Below, one piece after another: positions 53,066-62,315 of a stretch of DNA of 64,000 bases. The stretch spans positions 20,764-84,763 of the forward strand of contig NZ_JASBRQ010000078.1 in assembly GCF_030149425.1 (NCBI RefSeq), in the 5' to 3' direction. Positions within the stretch are counted from its first letter, which is position 1, and the number at the start of each line of letters is the position of its first letter. Source of the stretch: Maricaulis sp. Its GTDB lineage: Bacteria; Pseudomonadota; Alphaproteobacteria; Caulobacterales; Maricaulaceae. A program made the translations under genes and the position numbers. Below the pieces are notes generated by a model. It did no database searches and was not told where the DNA came from. It was given only the letters and a program-made list of their open reading frames with translations.

Positions 53066-53791
53066 ATGTCTGCCATTCTCCAAAACGAAGCCACCGTCCG
53101 CCGCATGGCCCGGCTGGCCGGTCTTTCCTATGTTATCTACAGCGCGGCGGGGATCTATATGACCTTCGGGCCGCCGCCATCGATCCGGGCGCTCTCCGAA
53201 GACGCCGGGGCAACGGAGTCCCTTGCCTTCCTGTTCCGGACAGGCCTCCTGGCCGAGGCAGTGATGTATACCTTCGTCTGCGTCTCTGCTGCGGCCATGT
53301 ATGCCGTGCTGCGCTCGGTCAGCCAGGGAACGGCGCTCACCGCGGCCTTCTGCCGGCTCATTGAAGGCGCCATGGGCGCAACCTTCATTATCTTCAAATA
53401 TGCCGCCTTCACCGCAGTGATAAACCCGGACCTGATGCCGGCATTTTCCGGTGAGGAGCGGACCTCGCTGGTGATGTTGCTCCGCGATGTCTACAGCTCG
53501 ACGATCTATTTCCTGCTCATGCCGATGGCTGTAGGTGGAGTGCTCTATTTCTCCCTGTTCTTCCGCGCTCGCTTTATTCCCAGATGGCTGGCCTGCTGGG
53601 GCATGTTCACCTATCTGGTGATCGGATCAGTCGCTGCCCTCGTTATCCTGTTCCCGGCCCTGGAAGATCACATCATGCTCTTCTTCCTGCCCGGCGCGCT
53701 GTTCGAATGGGTTGTGGCCTTCTGGCTCCTCTTCGCCGGCATCAACACCCGCCACTGGATGCGCAAACAGGACGGCGCCGTGGAATCGTAG
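53066..53791 (+). CDS. DUF4386 family membrane protein
   Basis: A 241-residue inner-membrane protein with six predicted helices. The family-like N-terminus reads RMARLAGLSYVIYSAAGIY. DUF4386 proteins have no established function and often lie next to AraC membrane regulators, as here. The start is 20 bases after the regulator stop, consistent with one operon. No signal peptide or catalytic motif is seen. Confidence 0.8.
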   Translation: MSAILQNEATVRRMARLAGLSYVIYSAAGIYMTFGPPPSIRALSEDAGATESLAFLFRTGLLAEAVMYTFVCVSAAAMYAVLRSVSQGTALTAAFCRLIEGAMGATFIIFKYAAFTAVINPDLMPAFSGEERTSLVMLLRDVYSSTIYFLLMPMAVGGVLYFSLFFRARFIPRWLACWGMFTYLVIGSVAALVILFPALEDHIMLFFLPGALFEWVVAFWLLFAGINTRHWMRKQDGAVES

Positions 53792-53858
53792 CCCGCTTGC
53801 CTCGCTCTACGCTCACGATAGAAGATATGGGTATCCGTGAGCGTGGAGGGAGAGCGGG

Positions 53859-54665
53859 ATGATCATCGATGTTTGGGCCCAGCACCCGACCCTGCGCCAT
53901 AGCCAATCACCGATCTTCGACTCGCTCCGGCGCTGGACAAAAACGGAGCGGCCGACAGAGCCGCTCCCCGTTGCCGCGACACTCGCGGCGATGGATCAGG
54001 GAGCGGTCAATCTCTCCCTGATCAGCGCCTGGCAGGCCCCGGGCCACGACCTCATTTCCAATGACGAGGTCGCCGCCTTTGTGAGCGAAGCTGAGGGACG
54101 TCTGATCGGCGTCGGCTCGGTGGACATTTCCCGCCCGATGGACGCCGTCCGGGAGATCCGGCGCTGTGTCGAAGAACTCGGCTTCAAGGCTATTCGGGTG
54201 CTGCCCTGGCTGTCACAACGCGCGCCAACCGACCGGCTTTTCTACCCGGTCTATGCGGCCTGCTGCGAGCTGAACGTGCCATTTTGCACCCAGATCGGAC
54301 ATACCGGCCCACTGATGCCGTCAGAGGTCGGCCGGCCCATCTATCTCGATCAGGTGGCTCTGGATTTTCCCGAACTGGTGATCGTTGCCGGCCATATCGG
54401 TTATCCCTGGACCGAAGAGGCTATCGCCGTCGCGACCAAGCACGAAAATGTCTATATCGACACATCCGCCTATACGGCCCGCCGCTATCCGGAGGAGCTG
54501 GTGCGCTATATGAAAGCGCATGGCGCGAGCAAGGTCATGTTCGGCACCAATTACCCGATGATCAGCCCGGCCAAGGCTCTAGAGGGTCTGGACCAGCTTG
54601 AGCTCGGCGCAGAGATGACGCAACTCTTCCTGTCGGGCAATGCCAAACGGGTATTCCGTATCTAA
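53859..54665 (+). CDS. Amidohydrolase-family (PF04909-like) protein
   Basis: A 268-residue TIM-barrel protein resembling ACMSD-type amidohydrolases. Segments IGHTGP, VAGHIGYPW and MFGTNYPM fall in the expected order. The N-terminal metal motif HxH is replaced by VWAQH, and the C-terminal metal Asp (usually GSDYP) is Asn (GTNYP). Metal binding may therefore be altered or lost. GAGCGGG lies before the ATG. The substrate is unknown. Confidence 0.75.
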   Translation: MIIDVWAQHPTLRHSQSPIFDSLRRWTKTERPTEPLPVAATLAAMDQGAVNLSLISAWQAPGHDLISNDEVAAFVSEAEGRLIGVGSVDISRPMDAVREIRRCVEELGFKAIRVLPWLSQRAPTDRLFYPVYAACCELNVPFCTQIGHTGPLMPSEVGRPIYLDQVALDFPELVIVAGHIGYPWTEEAIAVATKHENVYIDTSAYTARRYPEELVRYMKAHGASKVMFGTNYPMISPAKALEGLDQLELGAEMTQLFLSGNAKRVFRI

Positions 54666-54704
54666 GCGCCCTGAGATCAGACCGGTCACTTGCCAATGCG
54701 CCGA

Positions 54705-55586
54705 CTAGTCGACGGGCTGACTCTTCCGGCCAAAGGGGAAAAGGACCGGCGTCTTCTGGCAATAGGCCTGGTATTCGGGATCCTCGCCCCATTTTTCCTT
54801 GGCCCGGTTTTCTAGCAGCGGCACACCGCTGACGCGGGTCAGCAGCAGGTAGACGAAGACCGGCGAAATCAGCACGACCCATTGCGGACCGCTCAGTACC
54901 GGGAGGGCCATTATGGCTATTCCCAGCCACAACACGATCTCACCGACATAATTCGGATGGCGCGACCAGGACCAGAGCCCGGTCGCGATAAAGCGGCCGG
55001 CATTGTCCGGGTCTTTGCGAAACGCGCTTTTCTGCGCATCGGCAACCACTTCCAGACCGAAGCCCGCAAGCCAGAGGGTCAGGCCTGCATAGAAGAACAC
55101 GCCCGGCTCGACACGGGTTTCAGTGGTAATCACCACCAGCGCACAGGCCGCGGTCAGCGTCACCCACAGCCCCTGCAGCGACCAAGTCACCAGGAAGCGG
55201 AGCGGGTTCGTCTTGATCTGATCGAAACGGCGGTCATAGCCGTCCTTCTGGATGCGCAGGAACAGAAACCCGCCCAGCCGGATTGCCCACACAGCCACCA
55301 GGGCGGCGACCACAAGGGCCCGCAAATCGAGCGGCTGCGACAGCACTGCCGCCACTCCGATAACGCTGAGATAGGTTACAGCACCGGTCAGATCGTAGAA
55401 TTTCTCGCTCCTGGCCAGCGCCGAGGGAATGAAAACCAGCCAGTTCACGCCGAAGGCAATAAGCCCGCACGCGAAGATCACCGAACACCCGGCAACACGC
55501 TCATCGCCCAGCCCTGCAACATAGGAAATGCCCAGCCCGATGAGGGCGACAATGAGGATGACAAGAAGGGTGCGGATCGATTTCAT
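54705..55586 (-). CDS. DUF1295/steroid 5-alpha-reductase-like membrane protein
   Basis: A 293-residue polytopic protein with eight or so helices. The family signature TGLWSWSRHPNYVGEIVLW lies near residue 205, followed by VSGVPLLENRAKEKWG. Related proteins include 3-oxo-5-alpha-steroid reductases and isoprenylcysteine methyltransferases, so an NADPH reductase or a methyltransferase is possible. The ATG at 55586 has GAGAGGTGA upstream; GTG at 55592 is less likely. Confidence 0.85.
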   Translation of the reverse strand: MKSIRTLLVILIVALIGLGISYVAGLGDERVAGCSVIFACGLIAFGVNWLVFIPSALARSEKFYDLTGAVTYLSVIGVAAVLSQPLDLRALVVAALVAVWAIRLGGFLFLRIQKDGYDRRFDQIKTNPLRFLVTWSLQGLWVTLTAACALVVITTETRVEPGVFFYAGLTLWLAGFGLEVVADAQKSAFRKDPDNAGRFIATGLWSWSRHPNYVGEIVLWLGIAIMALPVLSGPQWVVLISPVFVYLLLTRVSGVPLLENRAKEKWGEDPEYQAYCQKTPVLFPFGRKSQPVD

Positions 55587-55697
55587 GGTCACCTCTCGAG
55601 CGAAGCCCGTCCCAAGTTAGCGCAGTTTCAGGGCCGTTCACCCCAACCGCGCCACTAGAGATATGCGGTGAAAGCACCGGGAGGCAAATCGCCCGCG

Positions 55698-55736
55698 GCC
55701 CTGCATACCGCCTGTCCTTCAGGCGGCACACAGGGC
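55698..55736. repeat. Long imperfect hairpin between two minus-strand genes
   Basis: CCGCCTG and CAGGCGG form a seven-pair stem around a five-base loop. Outside an internal bulge, GCCCTG pairs with CAGGGC. It lies downstream of the DUF5694 gene. It has no T-run, so termination or mRNA protection is only possible, not shown. Confidence 0.35.
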
Positions 55737-55799
55737 CGGGCGCCAAAACCTCTACCGGTCATGACCCGTATACTGCGAGGCCCGAACAGGCCGGCTGGC

Positions 55800-56600
55800 C
55801 TATTGGAGGTAATCCAGCGGATCCACCAGCTCGAAGCCGGGCGCTTCATCAAAGAACTGATCCAGCAGGTATTTATGGCCGGAACCATAAACGACCAAGA
55901 TCCGGTCACCCGGCTCGGCGTGACTGGCGATGTTAGAGAAAATGATGAGATTGCGTTCCCACCAGTCACCCATATTGCGGGCGCCAACCGGATCCTCGAC
56001 ACTGCCCATCTGGGCAAGCACAAGATAGCCATTGTGAAGATCAAGCACATCCTGCGAATTCACGAAGGCCAAACGCTCGTAAACCGTGCCATTTTCCATC
56101 GCGCCCATCATATCGACGACATTGGCGTTGAAGTTCGCGAAATCAGACAGAACGCGCGTTTGCTGACTGGCCTCGGCCGCCGCGACCATGGCGGAAAAAT
56201 CCATCCCATTGCGATAATCGACAGCGTAGAGCTGCTCGTGGCCAAAACGTCCGGCCATCGCCATGCCGATCTGTTGGCTCTCGCTGGCCCGCAGTGTGTA
56301 CTCACCGGCGAGATACTCGCGATAGCGCTCGTTGAAGACGTCTTCGCGGTCCGGTGTGAGCTCGACCATGACCTTGGTAGGAGCGAAGCGCTCAAGCTGA
56401 TCAAGCACAACCGCGATTTCCGCGCGACGCGTCGGCGAGGTGTGATTGTCGACGTCAAGATTGTGCAGGTCTGCACCGCCAGAGAAGTGATAGCTTCCGA
56501 GCACCATGACTTCGATCGGAGCTTCATCCTGCGCCAGCACCGACGGAGCGCAGAACGCGAGTGAAGAGAACGCCGCCAGAGCGGTTATCGAACGCAACAT
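55800..56600 (-). CDS. Exported DUF5694 (TraB/ChaN-like) protein
   Basis: A 266-residue protein with a signal peptide (MLRSITALAAFSSLAFCAPS..., cleavage after VLA). The mature part begins VMVLGSYHFSGGADLHNLDV and contains RFAPTKVMVELTP, typical of DUF5694. A second histidine motif (VYGSGHKYLLDQFF) near the C-terminus matches the related TraB/ChaN fold, which uses paired Gly-His motifs. The biochemical role is unknown; the site is periplasmic. AAAGGA precedes the ATG. Confidence 0.82.
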   Translation of the reverse strand: MLRSITALAAFSSLAFCAPSVLAQDEAPIEVMVLGSYHFSGGADLHNLDVDNHTSPTRRAEIAVVLDQLERFAPTKVMVELTPDREDVFNERYREYLAGEYTLRASESQQIGMAMAGRFGHEQLYAVDYRNGMDFSAMVAAAEASQQTRVLSDFANFNANVVDMMGAMENGTVYERLAFVNSQDVLDLHNGYLVLAQMGSVEDPVGARNMGDWWERNLIIFSNIASHAEPGDRILVVYGSGHKYLLDQFFDEAPGFELVDPLDYLQ

Positions 56601-56834
56601 TTAGGATCCTTTCTAAAGATCTGTTGGAATGTTGCCTGTGGGATGCGCGCAATGCGGATTCCGGATGCACCCAGCCACAAAAGTTTTTTGAAATGTTGGT
56701 TCGGCCATTGATAGAACGGACCAGCCGATTAGCCCATGACGGCTCACCCTCACCTTATTGGCCGCAGGCAAGATTGAGCTTGTTTTGTGTAGTGCAGCTG
56801 AGCCGGCAGGCGGAAAACGCTACGTGCCCCACAC

Positions 56835-57956
56835 TCAGCCGAATTCAACGACGATCCCGACCCGCGCAACGGTGCGATCATAATTGAAGGCGTCGTTGGG
56901 ACTGGAGAAATCATCATGGGTGAGCGACAGGTCGAGCCAGATTTCGCGGTCTTCGGAGCGCATGAGGCGACGGTCATAGGACAGTGTGAGGCGCAGGCCG
57001 TCATTGGGCGCAACATTCTCCTCATCATTCACGATCAGGGCTGCGGGAATATTGTCGAAGGTAAAATCGCGATACTCGATCTCGGCGGAAAATCGATTGC
57101 CCCATTCCGGCATATAGCGATAGCGCAAGCGGGTACGGTGCAGTGAGGTGTCGTAATAGCCGGTGACATTGTCCTCACGCAGATCAAAGCTGTAAGCGAG
57201 GCGGATATCATGGTCTGGCCGGAAAACGTATTTCCAGCTCGCATCAATGTTGAGGTAGCTGAACTCCACGTCGGTCCCGGACAGAAAGCCGGTATCGAGC
57301 GCCCGACCGCGGCGATCATCGAACACGCGATGACCGAGCGACACCCCGATCTGGGCATCGGTAATCCGGTCTGGCCAGTAGCGCAGGCGCGCATGGGCGA
57401 AGACCTGGTCATAATCCAGATTGGACAGCCCCAATGCGGTGTAGTCCTCATAGGACCGGCTGCGGCCATCGCCCTGCAGCCGCAAAGTCCAGGCCTCCGA
57501 TAGGGTAATGTCCGCGCGGGCCCGGAACTCCATGGAACTCTGATCAAAGCGATCAGCGATATCGCTGCCGCCGAACTGACCGATCTCGCCGGTATTGCGG
57601 CTGACAAAACTGCGGTCGAGCCCGGCACCACGCACATGGAATTCGAGCTCTGCGGGCTTGCCGAAAAGCGTGGTTTCGTTCTCGTAGCCGACGGTAAGGG
57701 CATAATCCGTGCGGTTGCCGTCGGCGCTCTGGGCCGCGAGATGACCGATACGGGCGTCGAGACCAAACCCGTTGGCAAAACCGTGCTCAAACCTCAACTC
57801 GGTATCGAGAAAACCGCCTTCACGGCGATCAAACTGATCGGACAAGCGGAACGGGTTATCATCATAACCCGTCTCCAGTGTCGCGGTGATCTGGGCCGTA
57901 GCCGCGGGCGCCGCCAGGGCAAGTGCGACAAGAGAAACGGAAAGCGATCGGATCAT
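56835..57956 (-). CDS. Outer-membrane beta-barrel protein
   Basis: A 373-residue exported protein. A signal peptide (MIRSLSVSLVALALAAPAA...) is followed by alternating amphipathic strands with Tyr/Phe/Arg girdles, the pattern of an outer-membrane barrel with about 14 to 16 strands. I see no named family motif; it resembles barrels found with TPR proteins in export systems. It is last of a three-gene minus-strand operon with the TPR protein and the transglutaminase/ATP-grasp fusion, and could be the outer-membrane port of that system. Confidence 0.78.
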   Translation of the reverse strand: MIRSLSVSLVALALAAPAATAQITATLETGYDDNPFRLSDQFDRREGGFLDTELRFEHGFANGFGLDARIGHLAAQSADGNRTDYALTVGYENETTLFGKPAELEFHVRGAGLDRSFVSRNTGEIGQFGGSDIADRFDQSSMEFRARADITLSEAWTLRLQGDGRSRSYEDYTALGLSNLDYDQVFAHARLRYWPDRITDAQIGVSLGHRVFDDRRGRALDTGFLSGTDVEFSYLNIDASWKYVFRPDHDIRLAYSFDLREDNVTGYYDTSLHRTRLRYRYMPEWGNRFSAEIEYRDFTFDNIPAALIVNDEENVAPNDGLRLTLSYDRRLMRSEDREIWLDLSLTHDDFSSPNDAFNYDRTVARVGIVVEFG

Positions 57957-57995
57957 GACGGTACCTTTTTGCTGGAACCTTGGCAGGTCAAGGGA

Positions 57996-59861
57996 CTAGC
58001 CGGCATAATTAGCCAGCATTGTGGTTGCGGTTTCATTGCCGGGATCAAGGCGGAGGATGCGTTCGAGCTCCATCCGGGCATCGACCTCGCGGCTCAGGCG
58101 CATCAACGTCTCGGCGCGGCTTTGCCGGATCGAGATCAGGGCCGGCTGCAGCTCGACAAGACTGTCGAGCGTCTCCAGCGCAGCATCGAAACGCCCGGCG
58201 CGGTACTGGATATCCGCAAGAGCAGTCCCGACGCTCATATCGTCGGTGTTGAGATCATAGATGACCCGGTAGATTTGCTCAGCCCGGCCCAATTGCTGGT
58301 TTGCATCGAAAATCCCGGCGAGAGCCCGCAGCGCCCGGGTTTCGTTCGGGTGATCATCGAGATAGGCGAACAAGGTAGTAATCGCCGGCTCTGACTGGCC
58401 GACCGAATTGAGCGCTTGTGCGAATTCGATCGTCATGCGGCCGGAACGCGGCAGGAGTTGGTGGGCCCGGCGGTGCGCGCTCAGCGCCGCTTGCGGATCG
58501 GTTTGCGCGCGCGCCAGATAAAGCCAGAAGATCGGACTTTGATCATTGTTCGCGACGAGGGCTTGCAGCTCAGCGCGCGCTTCCTCTGTGCGCCCATCGC
58601 GATAAAGCTGCCTTGCGATCTGGAACCGGGTTGGCTGGAAGAAGATGGACGCGCTGGCCAGATCATCCGCGAAGCGCCGGGCATTGTCATAATCACCGAC
58701 ATCGAGATGGCCGAGAATCTGAAGAAACACATCCCGCTCCGCCAACCCATGACCGGCCTCATGGGCCCGCAGATGCCGCAGTACAGACGCGTTGGAGCCA
58801 TTGAGGATCTCTTCGAGTAATTCCGCTTGTCCCTCCTGCGCGCCGTCCAACTCCATGGAGCGAAGCGTCCGTAGAACATTGCGCGCGGCCGACGGGCGTT
58901 CGGAAACCAGCAGGTTCAGCGCCCGGCTGAGCAGCACCTCGCCATCTTGCGGCATCATGCGGCTGGCACTGCGGAAAGGCGCCAGCGCGTCATCGAAACG
59001 CCCGGTCGAGAAGAAAAACTCCGCCAGCCCTATTTCGATCAGCCCATTGCCGGGAGACAGGGCGGCAGCACGCTGAAAGGTGGCAATCACCTCATCCTGA
59101 GCGATCGCGCCGGAGCGCGCCTGGGCCTGGGCGAGGCGGCGCCATGTCGGGGCGTGCGACGGCCGAAACTCGATGGACTGCTGGAAGGCCCGCTCCGCCT
59201 GATCGAACTCGGCCAGCTCCATGTGAAGTATACCGAGAAGGGCGAAGGATTTGCCCTTTCGGCGGCCACTGGTGATTTCGACCGCTCGTTCCAGAACCGG
59301 CCGGGCAGCGCCATGCTGATCCAGCCGCATCAACAGAATGGCCAGATTGATATGCCCGGCCTGATGGTTGGGATTATTGGCGATATGGCGCTGATACGCG
59401 ATGAGCGCCGCGTCGATCTCCCCGCTTCCCTTGAGCGCTTCGGCGTAGGCAAAGGAGGCCTCGAGACCGTCGCGCTCATCCGGGCTCAGCGACCGCAGAA
59501 CAACCAGGGCTTCGGCAAACCTGTTGCGAGACGACAGAAGACGCCCGGTGAACGCGGTCATGGCCAGCCGGGCTTCCGGCGTCGCGAGCTCAAAGAGTTC
59601 AAGCTCTGACAGGGTGTCGAGCTGGAAGCTGCCGGCTGCGGTCGCAATGACCTGCCCGGTCAATGCTTCGGTTACGGCTTCGGGCAAGGCCGTTGTAATT
59701 CGGGCATCAAACTCCTGGCCATCATCGGACGACAGGGCAAAGGCCAGCAGGCTTTCATTATTCGCCCGCATCTGGTGCTCAATTCCCCAGGCCGCAGCGA
59801 TGAATGCGAGTGCGGCGATGGCCAGCGCCGGCGCGGAGGTCAGGATGCGCTTCTTATGCAT
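57996..59861 (-). CDS. Membrane-anchored TPR-repeat protein
   Basis: A 621-residue protein. A signal anchor at about 6-28 is followed by many tetratricopeptide repeats running to the C-terminus (for example INLAILLMRLDQHGAARPVL and LHMELAEFDQAERAFQQSI). This suggests a periplasmic scaffold. The ATG at 59861 overlaps the stop of the upstream fusion gene by eight bases; an upstream in-frame opening lacks an anchor. With the barrel gene 39 bases downstream it probably bridges inner- and outer-membrane parts of one apparatus. Confidence 0.85.
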   Translation of the reverse strand: MHKKRILTSAPALAIAALAFIAAAWGIEHQMRANNESLLAFALSSDDGQEFDARITTALPEAVTEALTGQVIATAAGSFQLDTLSELELFELATPEARLAMTAFTGRLLSSRNRFAEALVVLRSLSPDERDGLEASFAYAEALKGSGEIDAALIAYQRHIANNPNHQAGHINLAILLMRLDQHGAARPVLERAVEITSGRRKGKSFALLGILHMELAEFDQAERAFQQSIEFRPSHAPTWRRLAQAQARSGAIAQDEVIATFQRAAALSPGNGLIEIGLAEFFFSTGRFDDALAPFRSASRMMPQDGEVLLSRALNLLVSERPSAARNVLRTLRSMELDGAQEGQAELLEEILNGSNASVLRHLRAHEAGHGLAERDVFLQILGHLDVGDYDNARRFADDLASASIFFQPTRFQIARQLYRDGRTEEARAELQALVANNDQSPIFWLYLARAQTDPQAALSAHRRAHQLLPRSGRMTIEFAQALNSVGQSEPAITTLFAYLDDHPNETRALRALAGIFDANQQLGRAEQIYRVIYDLNTDDMSVGTALADIQYRAGRFDAALETLDSLVELQPALISIRQSRAETLMRLSREVDARMELERILRLDPGNETATTMLANYAG

Positions 59862-62292
59862 AGCGGAGCTCCTCCTGTTGCGGCGCTGCGAACAGGCCGC
59901 GTTTCTGCACATTCTGGATTTCGATACCCGGCCGCCCGTTCACTTCCAGGACCAGCGGGCCGCGGGTACGGTCGATACAGATATCCACCCCGATATAGCC
60001 TAGCGGGATAGCGTGGCTGGCATTGCGGGCGGTCATCAGGGTTTCAGCCCAGTGCGGGAGCTGAAAGCCGATCAGCGGGCAATGCGTATCGGGGTGGATG
60101 TCGACGGACTTGCCCTTCATCGAAGCGTGCGCCACCTGCCCGCTGGCCAAATCTATGGCCAGCCCGAGCGCACCCTGGTGCAAGTTCGCCTTTCCTCCTG
60201 AAAGCTGGGTCGGCATCCGCAACATCGCGGAAATGATCTTCTGCTCGTGCAGGATGACCCGCACATCGGAGAGGCCCAGCGCCGCAATCTGATCGAGGCT
60301 CTGATGCTGTCTCAACAAGGGCTCGATGAAGGCGACATCTTCCGATCCGTCCTGGGAGAAAGACCCGGCCAGAATTTCGCAAATGTGGTGGCTGATATCA
60401 TCCGCGCTGAGACGGCGCCCGCCGGGGGTCATGAAGGCATCACCCTCCCGCTCTTTGACGATCAGAATGCCATTGCCTTGCGAGCCGCGATTGGGCTTCA
60501 ACGCGAAGGCGTCAAGCAAGCCTGCGGTATGCAGCACCTCACCGAGCTGGGTGTGTGTCCGGCAAACGGCGAGGTCATCAGCGACAGGAACGCCATGCTC
60601 TCGCAGGACTGACTTACTTTGCACCTTGTCAGCGGCGAGTTCGAGAAGCTCCGGCGTATTGAGGGAATTGACCAGAGCCACATTGCGCTCATTGATGCTG
60701 AGCACCGGCCCGGAATCGAGGATGTTGCGGAAGCGGAAATACTCCAGCAAACGCATCCCGGTCCACCGCCCCGCGGCGATCTGCAAGGCCAGAACCAGCA
60801 CCAGCAATTCCGGCAACAGGGCAATCAGCCCCTGCAAGGTGACCGAGGAAAACGCAACATAACAACACGCGATCGCCACGACTGTGCCGGCGGACGACAC
60901 CAGCATGCCCCGCAAACTGCCTTCAGCGACCATGTTATGGATGCGCTCGGCCAGGAAGGAGATGATGACGATCGGGAACAGAGCCAGCACGCCGAATTCG
61001 AGTTCGGTTTCGCGCCCGAAATTGAACAACAGGACAATGAAGAGCAGCGTGACCAAGGTGATGATTGCAGCCAGACGCGGAACCTTGAGCAGCTTGTAGC
61101 GCCCGAGCCAGGCTTGCCCCAGAAATGCGAAGCCTACAACGCCTCCAAAGACCAGCGTCCCCACTACCAGCCCGGTCTGGACGCAGGCCGCAGCAACCAG
61201 CATGGGCATGAAAGTCCCAAACGTCTGGATGCCTATGACATTGCGCAGAAAAACAATGATCAGCGCCGCGATCGGAAACATCAGGAACACACCGATCATC
61301 TTTTCGTTGAGACCGGTCAGCGACATCAATTCTGCCGCGTTCAGCGTCGGCAGAGCACTGCTACGCTCTTCAAACCGGAACAGCGCGGAAGACGTCTGCT
61401 GCTCGCGGATCGAAAACCGGTAGTCGAAATTGATGTTCGAGCTGTGGGTGAACAGGGCCTCGTCACCGGTATAGAGTCGGAGGTAGTTTTCCGGCAGCGC
61501 GCCGAAATGACCATTGGTCGGATCGAACGGCACCCAGCGCCCTTCAATCAGCACCTCAACCCATTGATGCGATGTCCGCTTGGAACCGTTATTAAGCACC
61601 ACACCGCCCACAAGCCGGGCCGGAATATTGTTCAGCCGGGCCAGCGCCGCGAAAAGACGCCCCTTGCCGTTGCAACTGGCCTGCTGCAGGCGCAGCGCCG
61701 TCAGTGCATCGGTGTATCCCTTGAATGGAGCCGGAGAGATTTCCTCATAGGTATAGCTGTAGATCGCCCGCAGGACCGGGAGCAGCTCGTTGACCTGGGC
61801 TGGTGCGATGGCGGCCCAGAGCTCAGCGATCTCAGGATGTCCGACCTGAATGCCGTCGGTGGCCTGCAGGTGCATTTCCATTCCGTCCGGACGGGCCGGG
61901 ATGGTCAGGTCCTCATCCAGATCGAACCGCACGGCCTGTAGCGCGATCAGGGCTTCATAGCGGATCTCATCCACATCCTGACCGGTCCAGCGCCCGAAAC
62001 GTCCGCTCTGGTCACTACGGTCATCGAACTGCATATCGGCGGAACGAACCGCTTCCCGCAGGATTTCCTGGCGCTCGCTTGAGCGGGGCAGATAGGTAGC
62101 CACCGAAACCTCGGCGTCTTGCGCATCAAAACGCATCACCAGGCTATAGTGATACAGCGTCTCCGCCTTCAGGCGCGACAGCGTGTCCGGCGATTGGCGG
62201 AAATGCACGATAAGAAGACCCGTGCAGACCAGCACCAAAATCAGGACAGGGTTGAGCAGAGCACGCAAGGGTGCCGTCGTGAGAAATCGCAC
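59854..62292 (-). CDS. Fusion: transglutaminase-like domain, 7TM and ATP-grasp ligase
   Basis: An 812-residue membrane protein. One N-terminal helix (13-30) precedes a periplasmic transglutaminase-like domain with a full Cys207 (QASCNGKGRL), His242 (SHQWVEV), Asp257 (PFDPTNG) triad. About seven helices follow (325-530), and then a cytoplasmic ATP-grasp domain (about 535-812: LKPNRGSQGNG, LEVNGRPGIEIQN). The two halves match the 7TM 'inactive transglutaminase' and 'alpha-L-glutamate ligase-like' families, normally separate neighbouring genes. It starts at GTG and heads the operon with the TPR and barrel genes. A peptide-ligation or protein-modification role is likely but unproven. Confidence 0.85.
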   Translation of the reverse strand: MRFLTTAPLRALLNPVLILVLVCTGLLIVHFRQSPDTLSRLKAETLYHYSLVMRFDAQDAEVSVATYLPRSSERQEILREAVRSADMQFDDRSDQSGRFGRWTGQDVDEIRYEALIALQAVRFDLDEDLTIPARPDGMEMHLQATDGIQVGHPEIAELWAAIAPAQVNELLPVLRAIYSYTYEEISPAPFKGYTDALTALRLQQASCNGKGRLFAALARLNNIPARLVGGVVLNNGSKRTSHQWVEVLIEGRWVPFDPTNGHFGALPENYLRLYTGDEALFTHSSNINFDYRFSIREQQTSSALFRFEERSSALPTLNAAELMSLTGLNEKMIGVFLMFPIAALIIVFLRNVIGIQTFGTFMPMLVAAACVQTGLVVGTLVFGGVVGFAFLGQAWLGRYKLLKVPRLAAIITLVTLLFIVLLFNFGRETELEFGVLALFPIVIISFLAERIHNMVAEGSLRGMLVSSAGTVVAIACCYVAFSSVTLQGLIALLPELLVLVLALQIAAGRWTGMRLLEYFRFRNILDSGPVLSINERNVALVNSLNTPELLELAADKVQSKSVLREHGVPVADDLAVCRTHTQLGEVLHTAGLLDAFALKPNRGSQGNGILIVKEREGDAFMTPGGRRLSADDISHHICEILAGSFSQDGSEDVAFIEPLLRQHQSLDQIAALGLSDVRVILHEQKIISAMLRMPTQLSGGKANLHQGALGLAIDLASGQVAHASMKGKSVDIHPDTHCPLIGFQLPHWAETLMTARNASHAIPLGYIGVDICIDRTRGPLVLEVNGRPGIEIQNVQKRGLFAAPQQEELRYA

Positions 62293-62315
62293 GCTTCAAA
62301 ATCCCTTGTTTTTGA

